64,000 bases of DNA from Caballeronia sp. SL2Y3 (GCF_022879575.1 NZ_CP084262.1:372001-436000); one strand, 5' to 3'; shown: positions 53,719 to 63,492, counted from the first letter of the stretch. Notes: a model not told the origin generated them from the sequence alone. Numbers and translations: made by a program.

Positions 53719-54147
53719 TCATTCCGTCGACTCGTGAACGGCGGGCGCGAGCGCGAGCGCAAGGATCATCGCGCCGCTATTCAACGGCACTGAACTGCCG
53801 ACTCGGCGCGGCCTGTAGACGGGTTGTCCACGGCGAATGGCCTGACCGCTCAACGCGCAGACGCCGCCCTTGCGAGCCGTGCAGAGCGCCCACACCTGCT
53901 CTGAATAATTGAACGATGTCGGGTCGTGCCATGAAAGCGCGAGGGTGGATTCGCTCAGGCGCTCGAGCAATCGAATGTTCGCCGCAGGCACGTGACCGTT
54001 CGAAGTGTTCACGTTGCCGCGCACGCCGCTCGCCGTAGAGTGCGCTATCGGCGATGTCGCTTGCGCGGAATGAGTGCAGCGGCTCGAGCGGTTGTCGAGC
54101 ATGGCGAGGGTACGGCTCCACGGATCCAATAGCGAGGGATGCTTCAT
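53719..54147 (-). CDS. DUF3331 domain protein
   Basis: About 142 residues. The C-terminal region matches DUF3331: LSWHDPTSFNYSEQVW, then KGGVCALSGQAIRRGQPVYRPRR, then SGAMILA. Proteins with this domain are typical of Burkholderia relatives and have no known function; the CALSG turn may bind a metal with another Cys. The ATG at 54147 is preceded by GGAGCGGAG; an upstream ATG at 54213 is possible. Confidence 0.82.
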   Translation of the reverse strand: MKHPSLLDPWSRTLAMLDNRSSRCTHSAQATSPIAHSTASGVRGNVNTSNGHVPAANIRLLERLSESTLALSWHDPTSFNYSEQVWALCTARKGGVCALSGQAIRRGQPVYRPRRVGSSVPLNSGAMILALALAPAVHESTE

Positions 54148-54467
54148 GCTCCGCTCCGGCTTGTCGCAACGCGCGCCTGTCTCGCATTGCGTGTTGACGT
54201 TGTAGATGAACACTGCGAGCGCGATGGATCGCTTCCGCGCTCGCTCATACGAAGACGGTTCTAAGGGTAGTACAACTGAAAAAGAACCGTTTCACTTTCT
54301 TGCCCGGCTTTTGTCGATCCAGAAATGCCAATACAGGGCGAACGAACGTTCGAAAGGCGCGCTGCCCACGTATGGCGGCTGCCGTACGTTGCAGCGGAAC
54401 GAGCATGCGCACGCTGACGGATTTCTGACAAAATAAAAGCAGCGAACCGCAAACCTCCTGTCGAATC
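54148..54467. other. Intergenic region without recognisable feature
   Basis: A 320-bp stretch between two divergent small genes. It must contain their promoters; no coding frame or RNA gene is defensible. Confidence 0.5.
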
Positions 54468-54737
54468 ATGACAAGCAAGCTCTGCATTAATGCGACCGTT
54501 TCGGCGGACCGTGCCACGGTCAGCTTCGTCGCGTTTTCCCGTGAGCGGGAAATTCACTGCAACATCACGCGCAGGGCGTTGGAACAATGTTTCTGGGCGC
54601 CCGTCGGCGCGAGCGACGAGCGCCTTCTCAAAGCGTTGAACGATGGCTACGAACGCATCAGCGCGCGCGTGCATCGGAAGTTTTTGGCGCATCCATCCAA
54701 CTCCATTCATCTGGACGTAATGGATTTTTCTTCCTGA
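54468..54737 (+). CDS. DUF1488 family protein
   Basis: An 89-residue protein with the DUF1488 pattern: RATVSFVAFSREREIHCNITRRALEQCF then an Arg/His-rich helix LNDGYERISARVHRKFLA. The family is of unknown function. Weak ribosome binding site. It is convergent with the cytochrome c gene. Confidence 0.75.
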   Translation: MTSKLCINATVSADRATVSFVAFSREREIHCNITRRALEQCFWAPVGASDERLLKALNDGYERISARVHRKFLAHPSNSIHLDVMDFSS

Positions 54738-54762
54738 TGCCGCGCGTCGGTAAAACAGGTGA

Positions 54763-56055
54763 CTATCGCGCTGCCTGCGTTGCCTTGCGCATCTTCGCGA
54801 CATCCTCGGGCTGCACAGCCGGCATGTTGTTGTTCCATGCGCCGCGGATAAACGTCACCACATCCGCTATCTGCTGATCATTCAGAACAGGCGCGTAGCG
54901 AGGCATCGGATACGGCGCAGGCACCCCCTGAATGACGAGGTTTTCGGTGCCGTTCAGCGTCACGTTGATCAGCGACGAAGCATCTTTCTCCAGCAAGTTG
55001 GGATTGCCTGCAAGCGGCGAGAGCATGGGCGCGAAACCCCGCCCGTCGATGCCATGGCAATGCATGCAGAAGGCCGCATAAACACGCGCGCCGGAGTCCG
55101 ATGCCGGACGCGTCAGCGACACTTTCGTCGCCTTCGAATCGTATGAATAAGGCGCGTTGCCGTTGCCGCCCGCTGCCGGCAATGACTTCAGATAGTGCGC
55201 CATCGCGGTCACGTCGCCATCGGTGAGCATCTGCGTGCTGTTGTTCACGACGCTCGTCATGGAACCGAATGCAGTCGCGTGCGCGTTTGCGCCCGTCTTC
55301 AGGAACGCGACGAGGTCCTGCTCGGACCAGCGCCCGAGCCCGGTATTGTGCTCGCCGGTCAGATTGGAACCGAACCAGTTGTCGAGCACGCCGCCCGTCA
55401 GATAAGCCGTGCTGCTCTCGTCGAGCCCCTTCTCCTGAAACGCGATGCCGCGCGGCGTGTGACACGCGCCGCAGTGCCCGAGACCTTGCGTCAGATACGC
55501 GCCGCGGTTCCATGCCACGTCCTTGCCCGGCTTGTCCTTATAGACGCCTTTGTCGAGGAAGACCGCGTTCCAAAGCTTGAGCGGCCAGCGCATGTTGAGC
55601 GGCCACTTGATATCGGCTGCGCGGTTCGCCTGCTTGACCGGCGTGACGCCATGTATGAAGTAAGCGTAGAGCGCATGCATGTCCTCGTCGTTGATCTTCG
55701 CGTACGACGGGTAAGGCATGGCCGGATAAAGATTGTGGCCGTCCTTCGCGACGCCTTCGCGCAGCGCGCGCGCGAAGTCTTGCTCGCTATAGCGGCCAAT
55801 GCCCGTATCCGGGTCCGGCGTGATGTTCGTCGTGTAGATGGCGCCGAGCGGTGTCGTCATGGGCAAGCCGCCTGCCATGGGCTTGCCGCGTGGCGCGGAG
55901 TGACAGGCGATGCAATCGCCGGCCTTGGCGAGGTAAGCACCGCGAGCGACGAGCGCGTCGCTCGACGCATCCGCGCGCGCCGTCAAAGGCGCTGCCGCGA
56001 GCGCGACAGTCGCCGCGAGAAACGCGGCCGTGAAGGGCCTGAGGGCAAATTTCAT
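54763..56055 (-). CDS. Tri-haem cytochrome c subunit of the molybdenum hydroxylase
   Basis: A 430-residue periplasmic cytochrome. Signal peptide to about residue 28 (LAATVALAAAPLTARA). Three CxxCH haem sites are present: Cys48-Cys51 (CIACH), Cys195-Cys198 (CGACH) and Cys330-Cys333 (CMHCH). Axial Met candidates are present downstream of each. The layout is that of alcohol-dehydrogenase-type cytochrome subunits that pass electrons to the quinone pool or oxidase. It begins nine bases after the molybdopterin subunit gene and is last in the operon. Confidence 0.92.
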   Translation of the reverse strand: MKFALRPFTAAFLAATVALAAAPLTARADASSDALVARGAYLAKAGDCIACHSAPRGKPMAGGLPMTTPLGAIYTTNITPDPDTGIGRYSEQDFARALREGVAKDGHNLYPAMPYPSYAKINDEDMHALYAYFIHGVTPVKQANRAADIKWPLNMRWPLKLWNAVFLDKGVYKDKPGKDVAWNRGAYLTQGLGHCGACHTPRGIAFQEKGLDESSTAYLTGGVLDNWFGSNLTGEHNTGLGRWSEQDLVAFLKTGANAHATAFGSMTSVVNNSTQMLTDGDVTAMAHYLKSLPAAGGNGNAPYSYDSKATKVSLTRPASDSGARVYAAFCMHCHGIDGRGFAPMLSPLAGNPNLLEKDASSLINVTLNGTENLVIQGVPAPYPMPRYAPVLNDQQIADVVTFIRGAWNNNMPAVQPEDVAKMRKATQAAR

Positions 56056-56064
56056 GGGGTCTCC

Positions 56065-58305
56065 TTAGGCGCTGCGCAACTGGTTGCCGACCGGTAGCTG
56101 CCTCAGGCGCTTGCCCGTTGCGGCATAGATCGCATTGGTGATGGCGGGCGCGAGCGCCGCCGTCCCAGGCTCGCCGATACCCCCCGGCGCTTCGGTGCTC
56201 TTGACGATATGCACTTCGATAGGCGGCGTTTCGTCGATGCGCAGCATCCGGTAATCGGTGAAGTTGCTCTGCTGCACGCGGCCGTTTTCAATGGTGATCT
56301 CGCTATAGAGCGCGGCCGTGATGCCGAAGATGATGCCGCCCTGCACTTGCGCTTCCACCGTATTGGGATTGACGACCATGCCGCAATCCACCGCGCATAC
56401 GATGCGATTGACCTGCACTTCGCCGTCCTTGTTGACGGTGACGTCGGCGACCATCGAAAAGAAACTGCCGAACGCATGCATGACCGATACGCCGCGTCCC
56501 TGGCCCTGCGGCATGGATGTCTTGCCCCAGCCGGCCGCCTGCGTCGCGACATCGAGCACATTGCGGGCGCGCGGTGTCTTGTTCAGCAGGTCGCGCCGGT
56601 ACTGCACGGGATCGATCTTCGCTTGCACGGCGAGTTCGTCGATAAAGCTCTCGACGACGAACGTACCGCGCGTCGGGCCGACGCCGCGCCAGAAAGCAGT
56701 CGGCACATGCCGCGGCTCCTGACGCACGTATTCGATCACCTGATTCGGGAAGTCATATGGAAGGTCGGCCGCGACTTCGATCGCGTCCGGGTCGATACCG
56801 TTCTTGTATGCGGGCGGCGCGAACCGCGCCATGATGGACGAGCCCACGATGCGATGCGTCCACGCAATGGGCTTGCCATTTGCATCGAGGCCGGCGGAGA
56901 GCTTGTCGTAGTAGTAAGGCCGGTACATGTCGTGCTGGATGTCTTCCTCGCGCGACCATGTGACTTTCACCGGCGTGCCGACTTGCTTGCCGATCTTGAG
57001 CGCCTGAGTCGCCATGTCGACTTCGAGCCGTCTGCCGAAACCACCGCCCAGCAGATGGTTATGCAATACGATCTTCTCGCGCGGCAATCCGGTGATGGCC
57101 ACCGCCGTGTCGACGATGCGCGTCGGCACTTGCGTGCCGAGCCAGACATCGCAGCCATCGGGGCGTACATGCACGGTGCAGTTGACCGGCTCCATCGTGG
57201 CATGCGCGAGAAACGGCTGTTGATAGACGGCATCGACGCGTGTCTTGGCGTCATTGAATCCCTTCCCGACATCGCCGTCCTTTCGGGCGACGGCGCCTGA
57301 CTTCTGCGATGCAACCGCCAGTTCGTCGATGATCTGCTTCGTCGATAGATTGCCGTCCGCGCCTTCGTCCCAATGAATGGACAATGCCGCGGCGCCTCGC
57401 TTCGCAGCCCACGTGTGATCGCCGACGACCGCAACGCCGTTGTCGAACTTGATCACTTGCCGCACACCGGGAATCTTTCGCGCGTTGCTATCGTCGACGG
57501 AAACGAGCTTGCCGCCGAATACCGGGCAATTGACGATGGCCGCATAGACCATGTCGGGCAAGCGCACGTCCAGCCCGAACATTGCCGTGCCATCCACCTT
57601 TTCCGGCGAATCCAGGCGCCTGACCTTCGTGCCGATGATCTTGAAGTCTTTCGGGTCTTTGAGCTTGATATCTTTGTCTTGCGGCACCGGCATGCTTGCC
57701 GCCGCTTGCACGAGTTCGCCATAGCTCGCCGTGCGATCTCCCGATGCATGCACGACCTTGCCGCCTTGTGCATGACATGTCGATGCATCGCATTGCCACT
57801 GCTGCGCGGCCGCCGCGACCAGCATCATGCGCGCTGCCGCGCCGGCCTTGCGCATGGGCTCCCACGCATAGCGCACGGACGTGGAGCCGCCTGTCAACTG
57901 ACCGCCCAGCAGCGGATCCATGAAGAGCTTTTCGTCGGGCGGCGCATGGTCGATGGTGACGCTATCGATCGGCACTTCGAGTTCTTCGGCAATGAGCATA
58001 GGCAACGACGTATAGACGCCCTGCCCCATCTCCACCTTCGGAATGATGAGCACGACCTTGCCGGTCTTGTCGATCTGCACGAAAGCGTTGGGCGCAAAGA
58101 CGCCCGCTTGAGCCGGCTCCACGCCATCGCCGCCGATGACCGACTTGCCTTTGCTCTGATCCTGACTGGCGGCGGGCAAGCTGAAGCCAATGAGAAAGCC
58201 GCCGCTCGCGGTCACACTGGCGGTCAGGCCGAGCTTCAGAAACGAACGGCGCGAAAATCCGGCGGAAGCCGCATGACGTCCCGCTTCGAGTAGTCCTCGC
58301 GACAT
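56065..58305 (-). CDS. Molybdopterin-binding subunit, isoquinoline 1-oxidoreductase/aldehyde oxidase type
   Basis: A 746-residue xanthine-dehydrogenase-family large subunit. The N-terminus FSRRSFLKLG plus hydrophobic TASVTASGGFLIGFSLPAA is a Tat signal, so the complex is periplasmic. Molybdopterin contacts are seen in EMGQGVYTS, GGSTSVRYAWEPMRKAGAAAR, LLGGGFGRRLEVD and WRGVGPTRGTFVVESFIDELA. The catalytic Glu lies in GGIGEPGTAALAP. The compact size and lack of FAD domain fit IorB-like enzymes that use a cytochrome. Likely substrates are aldehydes or N-heterocycles; which one cannot be told. Confidence 0.92.
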   Translation of the reverse strand: MSRGLLEAGRHAASAGFSRRSFLKLGLTASVTASGGFLIGFSLPAASQDQSKGKSVIGGDGVEPAQAGVFAPNAFVQIDKTGKVVLIIPKVEMGQGVYTSLPMLIAEELEVPIDSVTIDHAPPDEKLFMDPLLGGQLTGGSTSVRYAWEPMRKAGAAARMMLVAAAAQQWQCDASTCHAQGGKVVHASGDRTASYGELVQAAASMPVPQDKDIKLKDPKDFKIIGTKVRRLDSPEKVDGTAMFGLDVRLPDMVYAAIVNCPVFGGKLVSVDDSNARKIPGVRQVIKFDNGVAVVGDHTWAAKRGAAALSIHWDEGADGNLSTKQIIDELAVASQKSGAVARKDGDVGKGFNDAKTRVDAVYQQPFLAHATMEPVNCTVHVRPDGCDVWLGTQVPTRIVDTAVAITGLPREKIVLHNHLLGGGFGRRLEVDMATQALKIGKQVGTPVKVTWSREEDIQHDMYRPYYYDKLSAGLDANGKPIAWTHRIVGSSIMARFAPPAYKNGIDPDAIEVAADLPYDFPNQVIEYVRQEPRHVPTAFWRGVGPTRGTFVVESFIDELAVQAKIDPVQYRRDLLNKTPRARNVLDVATQAAGWGKTSMPQGQGRGVSVMHAFGSFFSMVADVTVNKDGEVQVNRIVCAVDCGMVVNPNTVEAQVQGGIIFGITAALYSEITIENGRVQQSNFTDYRMLRIDETPPIEVHIVKSTEAPGGIGEPGTAALAPAITNAIYAATGKRLRQLPVGNQLRSA

Positions 58306-58306
58306 G

Positions 58307-58762
58307 TCACGCTCCCTTCGCTGCTTGCTTGATGGCCGCGCGAATGCGGTTGTATGTGCCGCAGCGGCAGATGTTGCCGGTCATGGCGGCGTCGATATCG
58401 GCATCGGTCGGATTGGGGACAGCTGCAATCAACGCGGCAGCGGACATCACTTGCCCGGACTGGCAGTAGCCGCATTGAACGACATCGAGTTGATTCCATG
58501 CGTCCTGCACTTTCTTGCCGGCAGGCGTTGCGCCGACAGCTTCGATCGTCGTGATCTTCTTGTCGCCGATGGCCGCGACGGGCAGCACGCAGGAACGCAC
58601 CGCGACGCCGTCGAGATGCACGGTGCAAGCGCCGCATTGGGCAATGCCGCAGCCGAATTTAGTGCCGGTCAAGCCGACCAGGTCGCGTAACACCCAAAGA
58701 AGCGGCATGTCTGGCGGCGCGTCGACAGTGTGTGACTGACCATTGATGGAAAGCGTAGTCAT
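58307..58762 (-). CDS. 2Fe-2S subunit of the molybdenum hydroxylase (IorA-like)
   Basis: A 151-residue protein with two 2Fe-2S clusters. Plant-ferredoxin-type Cys38, 43, 46 and 58 (CGIAQCGAC) and helical-domain Cys97, 100, 132 and 134 (CGYCQSG, CRCGTY). No signal peptide: it is expected to be exported together with the Tat-signal-bearing large subunit. The next gene starts one base after its stop. First gene of the operon; the start at 58762 removes an unlikely upstream extension. Confidence 0.93.
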   Translation of the reverse strand: MTTLSINGQSHTVDAPPDMPLLWVLRDLVGLTGTKFGCGIAQCGACTVHLDGVAVRSCVLPVAAIGDKKITTIEAVGATPAGKKVQDAWNQLDVVQCGYCQSGQVMSAAALIAAVPNPTDADIDAAMTGNICRCGTYNRIRAAIKQAAKGA

Positions 58763-59098
58763 GAGCGGCTCCGGCTTATGCGTTGGTATTGGCGAATCGC
58801 GCGATCGCGGGGCTGCGTGCGACGGCAATCGGCGCCGGACGGTGCTGTGCGTTGAGGCCGGTATAGGGCGCTATGACGCAAGGACACGTGCGGCTGGCCG
58901 TATAGGGACGAGAGATTGTAGCGCTGGTTTAAGAAAAGAGCGTGAATGAAAAAAACCGGTCTGCTTTACGGATTTTCAGGGTGAACCAATATGCTGTTCG
59001 GATTGGATGGCGGCGGTGGAGAAAGACAGTTAGTTGCTTTACAACGAGAGACCGAACTGCCCCATCAGTGAGTTGTTCAACGTGCGTCTCATCCAGAA
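58763..59098. other. Promoter region of the molybdenum hydroxylase operon, no gene seen
   Basis: A 336-bp intergenic stretch that includes an AT-rich patch with poly-A and poly-T runs near 58930-58990. No defensible frame, RNA or repeat was found. Confidence 0.5.
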
Positions 59099-59344
59099 TC
59101 AGACGATCTCGATGAGCCCCTTACGCGCGAGCTCTTCCGGAAAGATGGTGGTCTCCAGATACTCGCAAAGGTCCACGGAGACCGACCCGCGCATGCGTGG
59201 GTCGGCATCGACGAACACGAGCGTGTCGTCCTCTTGATGCGCTTCGTAGACGCCGGGCGCAATGTGAATCCTGATGCCGTCTTCGGCACACCCGGAGAGT
59301 GCGTCTGTCAGCACCCGAATATGGAAGAGCGCGTTCACTGCCAT
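59099..59344 (-). CDS. Small hypothetical protein
   Basis: An 81-residue acidic protein with coding-like composition and two distinct halves (residues ~1-35 around HIRVLTDALSG and 42-81 around VFVDADPRMRGSVSV, YLETTIFPEEL). AGGA stands immediately before the ATG with tight spacing. No domain recognised. It lies alone between the molybdenum hydroxylase and polyol gene groups. Confidence 0.5.
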   Translation of the reverse strand: MAVNALFHIRVLTDALSGCAEDGIRIHIAPGVYEAHQEDDTLVFVDADPRMRGSVSVDLCEYLETTIFPEELARKGLIEIV

Positions 59345-59485
59345 GTCCTGGGAGAGCGGTCCAGCGGTTGGTCGTTTGCTGATAAGAGCAAACCGCGCGC
59401 CAAAGCGAAGCGTCCTTGCGTTCTCCCCCAGAATCCGAATGTGAGCAGGTCTTCGGAGACCAACTCACTCGTCCTTAGACGGCGA

Positions 59486-60577
59486 TCATTTGGGCCGCAA
59501 AAGCACCTTGATCGAATCGAGTGAATTGGCAACCGCGATGGCCGCGTCCCATTCTTCGAGCGTGAATCCGTGCGTGACGATGCCCTTCGACGTCACCAGT
59601 CCGCGCGCCAGAAGGTCGATCGCGATCGGATAACAATACGGCCCGAGATGCGCGCCGCGCACGTCGAGCTCCTTGCGATCGCCGATGATCGACCAGTCGA
59701 CGGTCGTATCGCTTCCAAACACCGAGAACTCGACGAAAAGCCCCAGCTTTCGAATCAGTTCGAGACCTTGCGACACACCCGAAGGCGAACCGGTAGTCTC
59801 GATATACACGTCGCAACCGTATTGATCCGTGATCGAGCGGATCATCTCGAGCGCGTTGTCGTTCTTCGGGTTGATCGTGACATCCGCGCCGTATTCGCGA
59901 GCGAGCGCGAGGCGCTCATCGACGAGATCGATGACGACGAGCTTCTTCGGCGTCTTCAGATGCGCAACCTGCACCATCATCAGTCCGAGCGGGCCTGCGC
60001 CTGCGATCACGACGACATCGCTCAATTGAATATCGCCGCGGTTCACCGTATGAATCGCGCAAGCAAGCGGTTCGATGATGGCCGCGTCTTCGATTGAGAT
60101 ACCGTCCGGTATCTTGTGGACGATGGCCGTCGGTGGAAAGCGCATGTATTCGGCCATGCCGCCGTCGGCGACTTCGCGCTGAAAGCCGAAGATGTTATGC
60201 ACTTCGCACATCCAGTACTGACCGGACTTGCAATAGCGGCACTTCGCGCAAGGCACGATCTGCTCGGCGATCAGTCTGTCGCCGACTTGCACGCCGAAAT
60301 GCTCGGCCGCGCCCTCCCCGAGTTCTTCCACATAGCCGAAGAATTCATGGCCGGGTATAACCGGCGCTTTGACCCACGGATTCGGGCCGCCCCAGAACAT
60401 CTTGGCGCCCGACCAGCACTTGCAGTCGCTCGCGCATATGCCGCACGCAGCAATGCGGATCACCAGCTCATTGCGTGCGGCACGCGGGCGCTTCACACGT
60501 TCGACGCGATAATCCTTCGGCGCGCGGCATACGATTGCCGTCATTTCGTCACTGCTGTCAGCCGATGCCGTGCTCAT
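59486..60577 (-). CDS. Zinc-dependent erythritol/threitol-type polyol dehydrogenase
   Basis: A 363-residue medium-chain dehydrogenase closely resembling erythritol/L-threitol dehydrogenase of mycobacteria: KMFWGG, the PGHEFFGYVEELGE segment, GDRLIAEQIVPCAKCRYCKSGQYWMC, FGSDTTVDWSIIGDRKELDVRGAHLGPYC. Catalytic zinc ligands are Cys48 and His77-Glu78; the structural zinc site is complete (Cys110, 113, 116, 124). The NAD motif is GAGPLGL. GGGAGA seven bases before the ATG at 60577 decides the start over one 18 bp upstream. It would oxidise a four- or five-carbon polyol to the ketose; last gene of the polyol operon. Confidence 0.88.
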   Translation of the reverse strand: MSTASADSSDEMTAIVCRAPKDYRVERVKRPRAARNELVIRIAACGICASDCKCWSGAKMFWGGPNPWVKAPVIPGHEFFGYVEELGEGAAEHFGVQVGDRLIAEQIVPCAKCRYCKSGQYWMCEVHNIFGFQREVADGGMAEYMRFPPTAIVHKIPDGISIEDAAIIEPLACAIHTVNRGDIQLSDVVVIAGAGPLGLMMVQVAHLKTPKKLVVIDLVDERLALAREYGADVTINPKNDNALEMIRSITDQYGCDVYIETTGSPSGVSQGLELIRKLGLFVEFSVFGSDTTVDWSIIGDRKELDVRGAHLGPYCYPIAIDLLARGLVTSKGIVTHGFTLEEWDAAIAVANSLDSIKVLLRPK

Positions 60578-60612
60578 GATCGCGTCTCCCGTCATGTATC
60601 GTTAGCGCTTCG

Positions 60613-61647
60613 TCATTCCATCACGATCTGCACTTTCACATCCGTCGGCACGCCGCTCGCCGCTTCTTCGAAAGCCTTGATGCCTTCCGCGAACGGGAAC
60701 GTGCGCGAAATGAACGGCTTGACGTCGAGCTTGCCCGATGCAATCAACTGAATGGCGCGCGGGAAGATATTGGCGTAACGGAATACGGACTCGATACGCG
60801 CTTCCTTGATCTGCACCGCGACAACATCTAAAGGAATGGCGCGCTGCGGCATGCCGACGAGCACGAGACAGCCACCCGGGCAGAGCAGATCGACAATGCC
60901 TTCGAACGCTTTCTCGTTGCCGCTTGCCTCGAACACGATATCCGCGCCCCAGCCGTCGGTCAGCCGCGCCACGACGTCCTGCACGCGCTCGTCGCGAATG
61001 TTCACCGCCGTCACGCCCTGCACGCCGCCGATCAGGTCGAGCTTCTCCTGCACGAGATCGCACACGATCGCGCGGCTGCAGCCACCGGCAAGCGCGGCCA
61101 GCGCGCACATCATGCCGATGGTGCCCGCGCCGAGCACCACGGCCACATCGCCGGGCTTGATCGCGGCCTTCTTCGCGGCCTGCAAGCCGATGGAAAGCGG
61201 CTCGACGATCGCGCCCTCGGCGAAGCTCACGTTGTCCGGCAGCTTGTAGGTGAACGCGGCGGGATGCACCACGTAAGGGGCGAGACAACCGTGCACCGGC
61301 GGCGTGGCCCAGAAGCGCACCTTCGGATCGAGGTTGTACATGCCTTCGCGCGATGCACGCGATTCCGTGTCGGGCACGCCCGGCTCCATGCATACGCGGT
61401 CGCCCGCCTTCAGATTCGTCACTTCCTCGCCGACTTCGACGACCGTGCCGGATGCCTCGTGCCCGAGAACCATCGGCTCATTGACGACGAACGGACCGAT
61501 GCGGCCGTGCTGATAGTAATGAACATCGCTGCCGCAAATGCCGACCGTGTGAATGCGTATGCGCACATCGCGCGGCCCCACGACCTGCGGCAAGCTGAAC
61601 GGGCGCAAGCTGATGCGGCGTGCTTCTTCTAGAACCAGTGCTTCCAT
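60613..61647 (-). CDS. Xylitol/sorbitol dehydrogenase-like zinc enzyme
   Basis: A 344-residue medium-chain dehydrogenase of the sorbitol/xylitol group. Catalytic zinc residues are Cys38 ([10 protein letters not shown]), His63-Glu64 (LGHEASG) and Glu149 ([10 protein letters not shown]); the NAD motif is GAGTIGMM. The structural zinc lobe (residues 91-107) has lost its Cys: [16 protein letters not shown] replaces the usual C-x2-C-x2-C pattern, as also seen in mammalian sorbitol dehydrogenase. Converts a sugar alcohol such as xylitol to the ketose. Between the SDR and the threitol-type dehydrogenase in one transcription direction. Confidence 0.9.
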   Translation of the reverse strand: MEALVLEEARRISLRPFSLPQVVGPRDVRIRIHTVGICGSDVHYYQHGRIGPFVVNEPMVLGHEASGTVVEVGEEVTNLKAGDRVCMEPGVPDTESRASREGMYNLDPKVRFWATPPVHGCLAPYVVHPAAFTYKLPDNVSFAEGAIVEPLSIGLQAAKKAAIKPGDVAVVLGAGTIGMMCALAALAGGCSRAIVCDLVQEKLDLIGGVQGVTAVNIRDERVQDVVARLTDGWGADIVFEASGNEKAFEGIVDLLCPGGCLVLVGMPQRAIPLDVVAVQIKEARIESVFRYANIFPRAIQLIASGKLDVKPFISRTFPFAEGIKAFEEAASGVPTDVKVQIVME

Positions 61648-61671
61648 TGTCGTTCCTTCGTGCTGTTCGTT

Positions 61672-61707
61672 TGAGTCGATTGAGTCGATTAAATCGATTG
61701 AATCTGT
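61672..61707. repeat. 9-bp tandem repeats in the SDR/xylitol-dehydrogenase spacer
   Basis: Four consecutive 9-bp units: TGAGTCGAT twice, then TAAATCGAT and TGAATCTGT. They fill half of the 75-bp spacer upstream of the xylitol dehydrogenase start. Confidence 0.8.
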
Positions 61708-61722
61708 TCGATGCGTCGTGAA

Positions 61723-62469
61723 CTATCCCGCCTGAAAGCCGCCGTCGATCGCGAGGCTCACGCCGCTCACCATGCTGGAATCGTCGCCGAGCAGATACGC
61801 GATGGTGCGCGCCACTTCCACCGGCTGCACGAAGCGATTGAGCGGAATGCGCGCGAGCATGGGGCCGGATTTCGCGGGATCGCTCCAGGCTTTCTCGGCC
61901 ATCGGCGTCATGGTCACGACCGGGTTGACCGCATTCACGCGGATGCCGTGTGGTCCCAATTCGACAGCCATCACGCGCGTCATGGCATCGAGCGCGCCCT
62001 TCGATGCGCAATACGATGCGTGCAGCGGCAAGCCCACATTCGCCGAGAGACTCGACACGTTCACTATCGCGCCGCCCGCCTTGCGCGCGATCATGCTCCT
62101 TGCGCACTCCTGCGCCACGATCATCGCAGCGCGTACGTTGACGTGCATCGTGAGATCGAAGGCATCGACGGTGGTATCGAGAAAAGGCTGCAATTCGACG
62201 AGGCCCGCGCAGTTCACGAGCAGGTCCACCGGCTGCGCCGCGCGCGCCGCCTCGCGGGCTGCCTCGGCATTGGCCAGATCGACGGCGATGGTCTCGCAAC
62301 CGGTCTCGCTTGCAAGGGCGGCGAGATCCGTCGCGCTGCGACTCAGCGCAATCACGCGCGCGCCGCGCTCGGTCAGCAGATGCACCGTCGCATGGCCGAT
62401 GCCCTTTCCCGCGCCGGTCACGAGCACGGTCTTGCCGGCGAATTCGCGGTTTCTGTCGATCGGTGTCAT
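61723..62469 (-). CDS. L-xylulose reductase-like short-chain dehydrogenase
   Basis: A 248-residue classical SDR of the DCXR/L-xylulose reductase type. Cofactor motif TGAGKGIG with ALSRS downstream (NADP-type Arg), NCAG, catalytic Ser in NVSSLSANVG, Tyr/Lys in YCASK, C-terminal LAIDGGF. It would interconvert a polyol and ketose alongside the two zinc dehydrogenases. The ATG at 62469 lies eight bases after the stop of the upstream regulator gene with GAAGAG before it; an ATG at 62487 overlapping the regulator is an alternative. Confidence 0.88.
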   Translation of the reverse strand: MTPIDRNREFAGKTVLVTGAGKGIGHATVHLLTERGARVIALSRSATDLAALASETGCETIAVDLANAEAAREAARAAQPVDLLVNCAGLVELQPFLDTTVDAFDLTMHVNVRAAMIVAQECARSMIARKAGGAIVNVSSLSANVGLPLHASYCASKGALDAMTRVMAVELGPHGIRVNAVNPVVTMTPMAEKAWSDPAKSGPMLARIPLNRFVQPVEVARTIAYLLGDDSSMVSGVSLAIDGGFQAG

Positions 62470-62476
62470 GGACTCT

Positions 62477-63457
62477 TCAGGGTTCATCGCACAGACGTCG
62501 CGCGGTGTCTTCATCGGTGACGAGCACCGACGGATAGCGCCCGCGCAATGCCGCACGCGTGACGTGAAACTTCTTTGCGCCGCCGCTCACGAGAACCACG
62601 CGGCGAATCTTGCGCAAGTCGTCGAGCGTGATCGCCACGGTGCGGCGATTCAGCGGATGGTCGATCAACTCGCCGTCTTCATCCATGAAATGACCGAGCA
62701 TGTCCCCCACCGCGCCCGCCTTTTCGAGCGTGCGCAACTGGTCGGGATTGTCGATGCCATACGTCACGACGAGCGATTCAGTGAGGTCCCCGCACGTCAG
62801 CAGCGCAAGGTCCGCCGAGCGCGCGAGTTCATACGTTTCGCGCACCGTGCCTTCCTGCAAGATCACGTCGCGCGCCTTCTGGCTGCTCACATAGATGGGC
62901 GCAGCAAAGAGATATCCGTCCGCGCGGCAGATGTTCGCGAAGTCCGAGACGATGTCGAACGTATTGATGCTCGGGCAATGCGACAAGCCCCCTTGCAGCG
63001 ACACGGCCGACACGGCGCCATAACTGCGTTGCGGCATGGCGCGCAGCACCGCGCGGATGGTGCGGCCCCAGCCGAGTCCGATGGTCTGCCCCGCGACGAT
63101 CTGCTTGGCGAAGTACGACGCCGCGCCGATGCCTAAAGCCGTGTTATTCGCCTCGGTATTCGCGCCTGTCGGCACGACGACCGCGCAATCCAGTCCGAAC
63201 CGCCGTTCGAGCGCACTTTCCAGCGCCACGCACGGCGCGATCTTGCTGTTGATAGTGATCTGCACCAGTCCCGATTCGCGGCTCGCCGCGAGCAGCCGGT
63301 TCACGCGCACGCGATTACTGCCGATACGCTGCGCGATTTCCTGCTGCGTCAGATTGCCGACGTAGTAATGCCAGGCGACGCGCGCCTGCAGCTCTTCCTC
63401 GGAGTCGATGGACTCGTCTGTCTCTGCAATGGCGATGGACGGCGCTGTCTTGCTCAT
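62477..63457 (-). CDS. SorC-family sugar-binding transcriptional regulator
   Basis: A 326-residue regulator. The N-terminal helix-turn-helix is in YYVGNLTQQEIAQRIGSNRVRVNRLLAASRESGLVQI. The C-terminal sugar-phosphate-binding domain has GLGWGRTIRAVL, SLQGGLSH and ERV-like VSGGAKKFHVTRAALRG near the end. SorC proteins respond to phosphorylated sugars or polyols. It sits between the transporter genes and the dehydrogenase genes on the same strand and is the probable local regulator. Confidence 0.93.
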   Translation of the reverse strand: MSKTAPSIAIAETDESIDSEEELQARVAWHYYVGNLTQQEIAQRIGSNRVRVNRLLAASRESGLVQITINSKIAPCVALESALERRFGLDCAVVVPTGANTEANNTALGIGAASYFAKQIVAGQTIGLGWGRTIRAVLRAMPQRSYGAVSAVSLQGGLSHCPSINTFDIVSDFANICRADGYLFAAPIYVSSQKARDVILQEGTVRETYELARSADLALLTCGDLTESLVVTYGIDNPDQLRTLEKAGAVGDMLGHFMDEDGELIDHPLNRRTVAITLDDLRKIRRVVLVSGGAKKFHVTRAALRGRYPSVLVTDEDTARRLCDEP

Positions 63458-63492
63458 GTTCTCACTGTGGTCATGCTGTAAAAGGCGCGAGT

